Source: Dehalococcoidia bacterium (GTDB taxonomy: Bacteria > Chloroflexota > Dehalococcoidia > Lucifugimonadales > UBA3495). From it: 58,747 bases of DNA. Within the stretch, counting starts at the first letter, position 1. The number at the start of each line of letters is the position of its first letter. The stretch is from assembly GCA_022450395.1 (NCBI GenBank), contig JAKUQE010000016.1, forward strand, positions 1 to 58,747. The letters are read 5' to 3'. The position numbers and the translations under genes are program-made. The notes under the pieces were generated by a model. It made no database searches. It was not told the DNA's origin and saw only the letters and a program-made list of their open reading frames with translations. Positions 42,558 to 49,909 of this stretch are shown piece by piece.

Positions 42558-43511
42558 ATGGTTAACAAGATGAACGGCAAGGTCAAATTTGGTGTCCGTA
42601 TCCACCAGAGGAATTACAGCTTCGAAGCGCTGAAGCGAATCTGGCAAGAGGCCGACCGGTTGGGCTACCACTCGGCCACGCTTTTCGATCTGTTGAACGG
42701 TCCCCTCTTGGAGTGCTGGACTACCCTTTCCGCCCTGGCGGCGGTCACCGAGCAGATCCGGCTGACGCCCATCGTGCTGGCCAATACCTACCGGCCGCCG
42801 GCTTTGCTGGCGAAAATGGCTTCCACCTTGGACGTTATCAGCGGAGGCCGGCTGGAGCTGGGCATCGGCGCGGGTGGGGGCAGGGGAGACCATCAGGCCT
42901 CGGGTTATCCCTTTCCGTCCACTCGCGTTAGAGTTCAGATGCTGGAAGAGGCCATGGAGGTCATCAAAAGGTTGTGGACCCAGCCGAAAGCGGACTTCCA
43001 AGGACGCTTCTACACGTTGGATCAAGCGGTAAACGAGCCCAAGCCGGTGCAGCAGCCCCACCCTCCGATTTTGATCGGCGGACATGGGGAAACCTACCTG
43101 CTCCGAGCCGTGGCCAAATATGGCGACATCTGCAACATCGGTTCGGAGATGAGCCTGGAGGAGCAGCGGGCCAAGCTAGGGGTATTGGAGAGGCATTGCC
43201 GGGAGGTTGGAAGGGACCCGGCGGAGATCGAAGTGACCCACAACGCCCGGGCAATAATCGCCGAAAGTCAGCGAGAGTTTGACACTATTGCCGCTCAGTC
43301 GGCGTCTCAAGCTGGAATGAGCTTGAGCGAGTTCAAACAATCGATCTCGGGCGCCATTGCTGGTACGCCGGAACAGTGCATCCGGCAGATAGAGCCCTAC
43401 GTTCAAGCCGGAATCAAGTACTTCTTTCTGATATTTCCCGACCCCGTATCGGTCGAAAGCCTGCAATTATTCGCCAGCGAAGTGATGCCCCACTTTGCGA
43501 CCCAATCCTAA
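42558..43511 (+). CDS. LLM class flavin-dependent oxidoreductase
   Basis: Family features: KFGVRIHQRNYSFEALKRIW, SGGRLELGIGAGGGRGDHQA, RLWTQPKADFQGRFYTLDQA, and PHPPILIGGHGETYLLRAVA. The C-terminal GTPEQCIRQIEPYVQAGIKY is typical. The start is unclear: ATG at 42558 or 42570 fits the family, while a more upstream in-frame start at 42486 adds an unlikely leader; none has a strong ribosome-binding site. The stop overlaps the stop of the convergent hydrolase. Confidence 0.9.
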   Translation: MVNKMNGKVKFGVRIHQRNYSFEALKRIWQEADRLGYHSATLFDLLNGPLLECWTTLSALAAVTEQIRLTPIVLANTYRPPALLAKMASTLDVISGGRLELGIGAGGGRGDHQASGYPFPSTRVRVQMLEEAMEVIKRLWTQPKADFQGRFYTLDQAVNEPKPVQQPHPPILIGGHGETYLLRAVAKYGDICNIGSEMSLEEQRAKLGVLERHCREVGRDPAEIEVTHNARAIIAESQREFDTIAAQSASQAGMSLSEFKQSISGAIAGTPEQCIRQIEPYVQAGIKYFFLIFPDPVSVESLQLFASEVMPHFATQS

Positions 43512-44221
43512 CCCACCCTGGCCTGCAACTCCTCTATGGCCCGGTTGACCTCCTCCGGTTTCTCCGCCATGGGGAAGTGGCCGGCGCCGGAAAGCTTCAC
43601 GTACTTGGAGCCTGGCACAGCTTCGTGAATCTCCAATTCGTACTCCGGAGGCGCTCCCGGATCGTCGACTCCCCGGATCAGAACCAACGGGGCCTTGAGA
43701 TCGCCGATCCGGTCGGTTACGTCGAACTTGTCGATAACGACCAAGTCGTCGTGCTGGGATATAGGACCCACTTTTTCGTGACATTCCATCAGCCGTTCCC
43801 GCAGATCAGGGTCAACGAACATCATGGCGTGGCGCTGATATTCCAGCCACGTCTGATAGGCCTCCGGACTCTTATCCGCCGCCAGCCGCATATTCAGGGC
43901 GTCGGGTCCCCGCTTCTTGGACCGCATGGCCACGGTCATCAACACTAGGCCTTTGACCTCCTCTGGGTAGTCCAGAGCGTATTGAAGGGCGATACAAGAG
44001 CCAAGGGTGAAGCCCACTAATACCAGGTTCGAGCGGATGTCCTGGGCCCATAGCCAACCGCGCAGCCACTCGGCATACTGGCCGACGTCGGAGCACGCGG
44101 TGCCTTCCAGGTGTCCCGGCAAGTTGGGGGCCAGGCTACCGGGAAAATGGGCTAGTTGGTGGGCGTATCCCTCTCCACAGGCTCCGGCGCCGGGACCGTG
44201 GATGAAGACTAGTTGGGTCAT
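43508..44221 (-). CDS. Alpha/beta hydrolase with threonine at the nucleophile position
   Basis: The 237-residue product has the alpha/beta hydrolase fold: oxyanion motif FIHGPGAGACGEGY, nucleophile elbow LVGFTLGSCIALQYAL, acid region LIRGVDDPGAPPEYE and GAGHFPMAEKPEEVNR with the histidine. The elbow is G-F-T-L-G, where family members have G-x-S-x-G. The codon is ACC, so a simple TCC to ACC change would explain it. The rest is intact, so it is either an altered enzyme or a binding protein. AGGAG lies 8 bases before the ATG. Confidence 0.88.
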   Translation of the reverse strand: MTQLVFIHGPGAGACGEGYAHQLAHFPGSLAPNLPGHLEGTACSDVGQYAEWLRGWLWAQDIRSNLVLVGFTLGSCIALQYALDYPEEVKGLVLMTVAMRSKKRGPDALNMRLAADKSPEAYQTWLEYQRHAMMFVDPDLRERLMECHEKVGPISQHDDLVVIDKFDVTDRIGDLKAPLVLIRGVDDPGAPPEYELEIHEAVPGSKYVKLSGAGHFPMAEKPEEVNRAIEELQARVG

Positions 44222-44360
44222 GACTTGTCTCCTGAACCGGGTTTAAGCGCAGCCAAGCCGGTGGATATTTTGGTCTCGTCATACGGCTGGCCGTGCCATT
44301 CTAGGCACCTTCAACACTGTGGTCAAGCCATCGCCCTTATGCTTGGCGCCTGGTGGTTTG

Positions 44361-44376
44361 GATACGGCTGCGTATC
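44361..44376. promoter_or_regulatory. Small inverted repeat upstream of the Sec-DsbA gene
   Basis: GATACG (44361-44366) and CGTATC (44371-44376) pair perfectly around GCTG. It lies in the divergent space between the hydrolase and the DsbA-like gene. Confidence 0.3.
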
Positions 44377-44381
44377 TGGGC

Positions 44382-44410
44382 GGATAATATGCTCCGTGCT
44401 ACAATTATCC
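44382..44410. promoter_or_regulatory. Inverted repeat GGATAAT...ATTATCC upstream of the Sec-DsbA gene
   Basis: GGATAAT (44382-44388) and ATTATCC (44404-44410) are perfect inverted repeats with 15 bases between. They lie 47 bases before the start codon, and TACAAT (44401-44406), which could be a -10 box, overlaps the right arm. An operator is possible but unproven. Confidence 0.4.
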
Positions 44411-44456
44411 AAATCTGATCCGGACACTAACCGGAACCAATGAAAGGAGAATTCCG

Positions 44457-45059
44457 ATGGCCTCTGCCAAGTCCGTTGATGTCACAGTTTGGTACGACTA
44501 CACTTGACCCCATTGCTACATCGGTCTGGCCAGGCTCGACAAAGTGGCACAGGAAAACGCGGTTAACATAAACCGCAGACCCTATCTATTGGCTCCCGAC
44601 CGTCCACCGGAAGGTCAAGCTCGCCAGATGCGTGACGGTGAGACTGAGAGCGAAGTCGCTCCCCATATGAAGGAGCGGGCCAACAACCTTGGGCTGAAGA
44701 TATGCCGCCCCAGCTGGTCGCCCAATACCATGCTGGTACACGAAGCTACCGTGTATGCCCGGGAGAACGGGCTGGACGACGAGTTTCATCACGCCGCCGC
44801 CGGCGCTTTCTGGACAACGGGGGTAGATCTGTCGGACAAGGCGGTGCTGCAAGGATTGGCCGAGAAAGTTGGACTGGATTGGAAAGAGCTTTCTCCGCGT
44901 CTAGACTCGCGTCAATATAGTCAGCAGGTACTGGACGAATACCAAGCCGCCAGGGAACGGGGCGTGACGGGAACACCCACCTACCTTATAGACGGCGAGC
45001 TTCTACCGGGTGACGTTAGCCTGGAGGACCTGAGCGCCGCAGTGAAGAAATCCGGCTGA
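44457..45059 (+). CDS. DsbA/FrnE-family selenoprotein oxidoreductase (TGA-encoded Sec in a U-P-H-C motif)
   Basis: This thioredoxin-fold protein of the DsbA family catalyses thiol/disulfide or related redox chemistry. The ATG at 44457 has AAAGGAG 7 bases upstream. The frame reads MASAKSVDVTVWYDYT, then TGA (44505-44507), then PHCYIGLARLDKVAQENAVN. The family motif at this point is D-x-x-C-P-x-C-Y-I-G, so TGA replaces exactly the first redox cysteine, at residue 17. The frame stays open for 183 more residues to a normal TGA, with the cis-proline motif VTGTPTYLIDGELLPG conserved. Bases 44508-44547 can form an imperfect stem, and GGTCT starts 16 bases after the TGA, as expected for a bacterial SECIS loop; this was not folded by computer. 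There is no signal peptide, so it is cytosolic. The alternative is a nonsense mutation. Ordinary calling would start at 44544 and lose the active site. Confidence 0.85.
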
Positions 45060-45089
45060 TCCCGGATCATTGGAGAAAGGTTTCGCCTC

Positions 45090-46100
45090 ATGACCGAACC
45101 CAAGCTAGCCCAGGGACCCAAAGCCGATCTAGGCATCAAGGCGGGTCAGGAAACCAAGGAGCCGGGCCGCGAGAATCCCAAATATCTATGGCGCTCCGGC
45201 GAAATGGTTGAATGGGACAAGGCCACCGTCCACATATCCCAGCTGGGTTGGACGGCGATATCCTCGGTGTTCGAAGGGATCCGGGCCTATTGGAACAACG
45301 ACCGGCAGGAGCTTTACGTCTTTCACTTGGACGCCCACTTGAAGCGCCTGTTCCAATCCATGAAGATCATGAGGATGACCTCTCCCTTCTCCAAAGAAGA
45401 GTTAAGCGAGGCGATCACCGGCCTCTTGAAGGCGAATGAATTCCGTGGCGATTCGTATGTCCAGCCCTTGGCCTACTTCGGCGGCGGAATACCCGGTTAT
45501 CTGGCGGTGCTGGAGCGGCCGGGGGAGATAGTGATCACGGCCCGTCCTTCCGCTTCCGAGCTGAGCGCTCCCAAAGTCGTCCACTGCAACATCAGCAGTT
45601 GGAACCGAATCTCCGACAACGTTATGCCCCCCAGGGTCAAAGCCATCACCAACTACCAGAACAGCCGCTACGTGTCCACCGAGTCCCGGGTGAACGGCTA
45701 CGACTTCGGCATCATCCTCAACAGCGCGGGCAAAGTGTCTGAAGCCAGTTACGCCTGCATATTCATCGTCAGGGACGGCGTGGCCATTACCCCTCCCATC
45801 AGCGCCGGAATTCTGGAAAGCATAACCAGAGAGGTGGTTAAGGACCTGCTGGAGCAGGACTTAGGGGTGCCGGTGATTGAGCGAGACGTAGAGCGTACGG
45901 AGCTGTACATATCCGATGAAGTGTTCATTTGCGGCACGGCCGTTGAGGTCCAGGCGGTGGGAAGCGTGGACAGGTACCAGGTAGGCGGCGGGGAGACCGG
46001 GCCGGTGGTTGCCAAGCTCCGCGAGCAATTCCTAAGCGTGGTCATCGGCGAACACCCCCGCCACCCGGACTGGTGCACGCCGGTTTACCAGGGCGGTTAA
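45090..46100 (+). CDS. ilvE: Branched-chain amino acid aminotransferase-like PLP enzyme
   Basis: This is a class IV PLP aminotransferase, probably transferring amino groups to or from branched-chain keto acids. Motifs: SVFEGIRAYWNNDRQELYVF, HLDAHLKRLFQSMKIMRM, the lysine region RVKAITNYQNSRYVSTESR, SEASYACIFIVRDGVAITP (usually EGSxxNIF) and ISDEVFICGTAVEVQAVGSV. A 30-residue leader precedes the fold. The altered EASYAC motif means a related amine/amino-acid transaminase cannot be excluded. It follows the Sec-DsbA gene by 30 bases. Confidence 0.85.
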   Translation: MTEPKLAQGPKADLGIKAGQETKEPGRENPKYLWRSGEMVEWDKATVHISQLGWTAISSVFEGIRAYWNNDRQELYVFHLDAHLKRLFQSMKIMRMTSPFSKEELSEAITGLLKANEFRGDSYVQPLAYFGGGIPGYLAVLERPGEIVITARPSASELSAPKVVHCNISSWNRISDNVMPPRVKAITNYQNSRYVSTESRVNGYDFGIILNSAGKVSEASYACIFIVRDGVAITPPISAGILESITREVVKDLLEQDLGVPVIERDVERTELYISDEVFICGTAVEVQAVGSVDRYQVGGGETGPVVAKLREQFLSVVIGEHPRHPDWCTPVYQGG

Positions 46101-46140
46101 CCTAGCGGTGTCTCAGGAGCCAAGCCCCTTTCCAACCTGT

Positions 46141-46206
46141 GGTTCGACAAACTCACCACGAACGGAGACGTAGCGCTACCGTTCGTCCTGAGCCTGCCGA
46201 AGGACC
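46141..46206. repeat. Palindromic repeat (TTCGACA...CGAACGG type) between convergent genes
   Basis: GGTTCGACAAACTCACCACG and CGAACGG face CCGTTCGTCCTGAGCCTGCC and GAAGGACC as imperfect inverted arms; CGAACGG and CCGTTCG pair perfectly. The same family lies at 55791-55842. It separates the aminotransferase from the convergent DUF1326 gene. Confidence 0.7.
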
Positions 46207-46219
46207 CTTACAGCCACCA

Positions 46220-46840
46220 TTACCTCGAGGGCCAACTCCACTGAAAGTTGGCGTAGTGGGCGTTCTTTCCCGAGTTATCCCAGTTCATGCCGTGGTCGGT
46301 ATATCTGCCGATAATGCCCCGAGCCAATGCCAACGTGCGGCTTACCGGATGTCCCACGTTCTCCAGCCGCATCACTCCCCGGCGGCGTCCCGCCCTGACC
46401 CCTTCCACGGTAAAGTCCATGATGCCGGGAATGGAAACACTCCGGGTACTCCCCTCTGACTCGTATGTTATGGCGCAATAGGTGGTGCCTTTGAAATCAG
46501 AGATCAGGTTTATCCAACGCCCCATGGGACCGCCTATTTCTCCGGAAAGGATTCGTCCCAAGGCAGTGCGCTGTTCGGTCGACGCCCTTTGGTCCACGTA
46601 GTAGGCGGCGGTCCAATCCCCGGCGCCCATGTTCCCCGGCGTGAGGGCGGTGAAGACGAAGTTGAGACCGTCCAACGAGACCCCGTTAAAATCGCCTTGA
46701 CTGACGTGAAAGGCCATCGCCACGTCGCAGTGTCCTTCGGTCGGTTCGCCGGGAGCTACCGGCAGGACGCAAGGGCAAAGGATCTGGCAGTTGCAGTTCT
46801 CGAAGTAATCGCCTTTCAGTTGCCATTTCTCAGTGGTCAT
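46220..46840 (-). CDS. DUF1326 domain-containing protein
   Basis: The 206-residue product has the DUF1326 signature near the N-terminus: LKGDYFENCNCQILCPCVLP, with two close cysteine pairs (CNC, CPC) likely to bind a metal. It then has EGHCDVAMAFHVSQGDFNGV and WTAAYYVDQRASTEQRTAL. The family has no established function. AGGA lies 8 bases before the ATG. Confidence 0.88.
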   Translation of the reverse strand: MTTEKWQLKGDYFENCNCQILCPCVLPVAPGEPTEGHCDVAMAFHVSQGDFNGVSLDGLNFVFTALTPGNMGAGDWTAAYYVDQRASTEQRTALGRILSGEIGGPMGRWINLISDFKGTTYCAITYESEGSTRSVSIPGIMDFTVEGVRAGRRRGVMRLENVGHPVSRTLALARGIIGRYTDHGMNWDNSGKNAHYANFQWSWPSR

Positions 46841-46994
46841 GTAACTTTCCTAAAGTCTAAGTCTGTGGGCCCCGTGCGGGATGGCGGCCAGGCTGAGTGT
46901 ATTCAAAGCCACGATTGGTGTCAAACCACCTCGGTGGCCGCCACCGGCTTGTTATAATTCACCTATCCGGCCGGCGAAGAGGGAGATTCCCACT

Positions 46995-48593
46995 ATGGCG
47001 AAAAGAAGTTTCTGGGCATGGGGTATGGAGAAAGACGAGCCAACACTGGAGCAACGGCGTGAAAAAGCCGCGGCTCTCTCCGCCCAATACGGGGTCGCCG
47101 TGGAAGCCACACCAGTGCCCAAGATCGCCGACCTGAATCTTCGCAAGCCGCGAATATCGGCACCTCCCTCCATTTCCGCCTACTGCTCTACCGACACCCA
47201 TGAGCGGGCAGTGCACAGCTACGGGAGGAGCTTTACCGACCGGATAAAGGCCTTCAACCTCCAGTTCCCCAACCCGCCCGACGTAGTGGCATTCCCCCGT
47301 AACGAGCATGAGGTGGAGCGGGTTATGCACTGGTGCTGGGGCGAGGGTTACGCGGTGATTCCCTACGGCGGTGGCAGTTCCACCGTGGGAGGGATAGAGC
47401 CGCCCGAGAACTTCGACGGAGTGGTAACCATCGACCTGGGAGCCTTGAATCAGGTCTTGGAGATTGACGAACTTTCCCGCTCCGCCCTGATCCAGGCCGG
47501 CGTCTACGGTCCGGCCCTGGAAGACCAGTTGCGGCCCCACGGATTCACACTGCGCCATTTCCCGCAGAGTTTTGAATTTTCGACGCTGGGAGGTTGGATT
47601 GCCACCCGCTCCGGCGGCCATTACGCGACGAACCATACCCATATCGACGACTTTGTAGAGTCGACCCGTATGGTGACACCTATGGGTATTTGGGAGTCCC
47701 GCCGGCTCCCTGGAAGCGGGGCGGGGCCCAGTCCCGACCGCCTTGTTCTGGGCAGCGAAGGCACCCTTGGCATTATCACCGAGGCCTGGATGCGCATCCA
47801 GGTGCGGCCCAAGTTCCGGGCTTCCGCTGGGGTGGCCTTTCCCTCGTTCGAAGCGGGAGCCGGGGGAGCCCGTCAGGTTGTGCAATCCAAGCTGTGGCCG
47901 GCGAATTGCCGCTTGCTGGACCCTGACGAAGCAGCAACCGCCGCCGGCCTGGACGGCGCTCATGCCCTGTTGGTGATTGGATTCGAGTCGTCGGACTTGC
48001 CACAGGGGGAGTTCATGCGCCAGGCCGTCGCCATCGCCAGAGATGCCGGTGGCACGGTGGACGACGACAGCATCATAATTTCCGATGAACCGGGAAGGAC
48101 CACCGGCAGGGAGGGGTCTGTGGGGGCGTGGCGGGATTCGTTCATCAACGCCCCCTATCAACGCAACATTTCCACCGGTCTTGGCTTGGTTGAGGACACT
48201 CTGGAAACAGCTGTGACCTGGGACCAATGGCCCCGGCTGGACGCGGCGGTCCGGCAAGCTATTCAGGAAGCAATGGACCGCTCCTGTAGGGGCGGCACGG
48301 TTACCTGCCGGTTTACCCACGTTTATCCCGACGGACCCGCTCCCTACTTCACCTTCGCGGGTTTCGGGCGGCGAGGCGGTGAGCTGGAAGCCCATCAGGA
48401 GATCAAAAAGGCTGCATCCGAAGCGATAATGGCGTCGGGGGGAACGATCACCCATCACCATGCCGTGGGCCGTCTGCATAAACCCTGGTATCAAGAGGAA
48501 AGCCCCGACGTGTTCCTAGAGGTGCTGCGGGCCGCCAAGCGCCGGGTGGACGATAGGGGAGTGATGAATCCAGGGGTGTTGTTCGATCCTTAG
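46995..48593 (+). CDS. FAD-linked oxidase (alkyl-DHAP synthase / glycolate oxidase-like)
   Basis: The ATG at 46995 gives MAKRSFWAWGMEKDEP; an upstream in-frame start at 46881 adds 38 unlikely residues. The FAD_binding_4 domain has VIPYGGGSSTVGGIEP and LGGWIATRSGGHYATNHTHI. VLGSEGTLGIITEAWMRIQ and the C-terminal HHHAVGRLHKPWYQEE, GVMNPGVLFDP follow. The N-terminal WAWGMEKDEP and the HHHAVG motif are typical of the alkyldihydroxyacetonephosphate synthase (ether lipid) group, length 532. Use in ether-lipid synthesis or in oxidation of another 2-hydroxy acid cannot be separated from sequence alone. Confidence 0.88.
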   Translation: MAKRSFWAWGMEKDEPTLEQRREKAAALSAQYGVAVEATPVPKIADLNLRKPRISAPPSISAYCSTDTHERAVHSYGRSFTDRIKAFNLQFPNPPDVVAFPRNEHEVERVMHWCWGEGYAVIPYGGGSSTVGGIEPPENFDGVVTIDLGALNQVLEIDELSRSALIQAGVYGPALEDQLRPHGFTLRHFPQSFEFSTLGGWIATRSGGHYATNHTHIDDFVESTRMVTPMGIWESRRLPGSGAGPSPDRLVLGSEGTLGIITEAWMRIQVRPKFRASAGVAFPSFEAGAGGARQVVQSKLWPANCRLLDPDEAATAAGLDGAHALLVIGFESSDLPQGEFMRQAVAIARDAGGTVDDDSIIISDEPGRTTGREGSVGAWRDSFINAPYQRNISTGLGLVEDTLETAVTWDQWPRLDAAVRQAIQEAMDRSCRGGTVTCRFTHVYPDGPAPYFTFAGFGRRGGELEAHQEIKKAASEAIMASGGTITHHHAVGRLHKPWYQEESPDVFLEVLRAAKRRVDDRGVMNPGVLFDP

Positions 48594-48752
48594 GAGCTAT
48601 TCCGTATGTTTGGAATCCTCCCGTTCGCCCCGGCGCGCTGACGAGTGCGCCACCAAGGCGGTGGCTCGCCCTGTTACCATCGGGATCACCACGGGCGGCA
48701 AGGGATATCTAGATCGGCCGTAGTGAGCCGGGTGGCGGGCGCCGCCACCTGC

Positions 48753-48781
48753 TTGTCAACTAGTGCGGGTGGTTCTACAAT
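48753..48781 (+). promoter_or_regulatory. Promoter ahead of the broken kinase gene
   Basis: TTGTCA (48753-48758), a 17-base spacer and TACAAT (48776-48781) make a good sigma-70-type promoter about 70 bases before the kinase start. The 48594-48848 space otherwise has a GCCACC...GGTGGC hairpin at about 48650-48666 and no gene. Confidence 0.55.
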
Positions 48782-48848
48782 GCCTTATAGTGGGCTACCA
48801 GTGATTCTGGAGGCCAGGAGTAGGAATAGGTCGTGAAGGCCGGCTAAT

Positions 48849-49383
48849 TTGGTGAGTGAGCGGCTTAAACGGCAGATCGACGGGCTTCTGGATGAGGTAG
48901 AGGCGGCGGTTTCACAGCTCGATTGGCAAGTCGTGCGTGACCGCACCCAGGTCGTTTTGGCCCTTGATCCGGAGAACGCCGACGCCGCAACATACCTGGC
49001 TGCCGCGGAGCGGGCCCTTAGCGCGTCTGAATCCATTCAGCAACCTCTGTCCAATGACACCCCCAATGCTCCCCCAAGTCCGTCTTCCAGAGAATTACCC
49101 GGGTCCTTCAGCAACGGGCGCTATGAAGTGCAGCGGTTCCTGGGGGAGGGCGGCAAAAAGAGGGTCTACCTACCTGGCCTTGGATACTCTCCTGGACCGG
49201 GAAGTGGCCTTTGCCCTGATCAAGACCGAGGGCTTGGACGATATTGCCCGGGCCCGCATCACTCGGGAGGCCCAGGCGATGGGCCGGCTGGGCAACCACC
49301 CTCACATCGTTACCGTGTTCGATCTGGGTGAGGAAAACGGCCAACCCTATATGGTCACCGAGTTGATGTCGGGGGAACAGCCG
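48849..49383 (+). pseudogene. Ser/Thr protein kinase N-terminal part, frameshifted and truncated
   Basis: The first frame encodes an alpha-helical region with DEVEAAVSQLDWQVVRDRTQ, then the kinase start NGRYEVQRFLGEGGKKRVY. CTAC is duplicated at 49166-49173, which shifts the frame. The next frame continues LALDTLLDREVAFALIKTEG, ITREAQAMGRLGNHPHIVTV and LGEENGQPYMVTELMSG. After about 49380 the similarity ends, so the catalytic loop is missing. Both a 4-base insertion and a 3' truncation are seen; the gene is broken. Confidence 0.85.
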
Positions 49384-49741
49384 AGACGTTGGTGGTGGCA
49401 TTGGTGTTGTCTTGGGTCCCCGTCGCCGTCAGCCCGCCGAATATGGCTCCGACAATCGCGACAAGAACTATGGCTATAGATGCGGCGATGAAACCGGGGG
49501 TTAAGCGGGGTTGGCGGATGATTTGGCGGGACTCGATCTCACCCGTCTTTACGATGTTGAACTGTTCGGCGCTGGCGGTACGGAAGTTGCCTTTGGGATG
49601 GTATGACAATCGAACTTCGTAGTAGTTATCAGTTTCATCCGCGCTGATGACATCCCAGGAGAGTTCTTGTTCGGCGGAACGCCCATAGAACTCCCGGTCG
49701 TCCCTGGCGTGTTGTAGCGCCAGGACCCGGGCTTGGTCCAA
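49355..49741 (-). CDS. Membrane-anchored protein of unknown function, probably missing its start
   Basis: I do not recognise the family. The frame from TTG at 49741 encodes DQARVLALQHARDDREFYGR, YYEVRLSYHPKGNFRTASAE and one C-terminal membrane segment PGFIAASIAIVLVAIVGAIF. The same frame is open upstream to the stop of the LLM gene at 49910 and still looks like protein (SYFPFLWPGIGQHWRYN, EARGYIS), but has no ATG, GTG or TTG there. An ATG at 49875 with GGAGGG upstream is one frame off. The gene has probably lost its start by a small indel. Its 3' end overlaps the kinase fragment. Confidence 0.5.
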   Translation of the reverse strand: MDQARVLALQHARDDREFYGRSAEQELSWDVISADETDNYYEVRLSYHPKGNFRTASAEQFNIVKTGEIESRQIIRQPRLTPGFIAASIAIVLVAIVGAIFGGLTATGTQDNTNATTNVSAVPPTSTR

Positions 49742-49909
49742 AGAAATGTATCCCCGGGCCTCGCCAGCATGGTTGAAATCAGAAGGTTCTTCTTGGTTGC
49801 CGCCCGTTCTCTCGACGATGTTATACCGCCAGTGTTGCCCGATTCCCGGCCAGAGGAAGGGGAAGTAGCTCGCATTTATAGGGAAACTTTGCCCTCCGCG
49901 AAAGCTAAG

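Noticed and set aside
44457-44543. The DsbA-like gene read as starting at 44544 (a short protein without active site) or as a nonsense pseudogene
   Set aside because: A strong ribosome-binding site and family residues lie upstream in the same frame, and the only interruption is a TGA exactly at the redox Cys codon, with no other decay. A selenoprotein explains all of this better, although it is not proven.
46881-46994. Longer FAD-linked oxidase starting at 46881
   Set aside because: The 38 extra residues do not fit the family and the ATG at 46995 has GGGAG upstream and matches the WAWGMEKDEP start.
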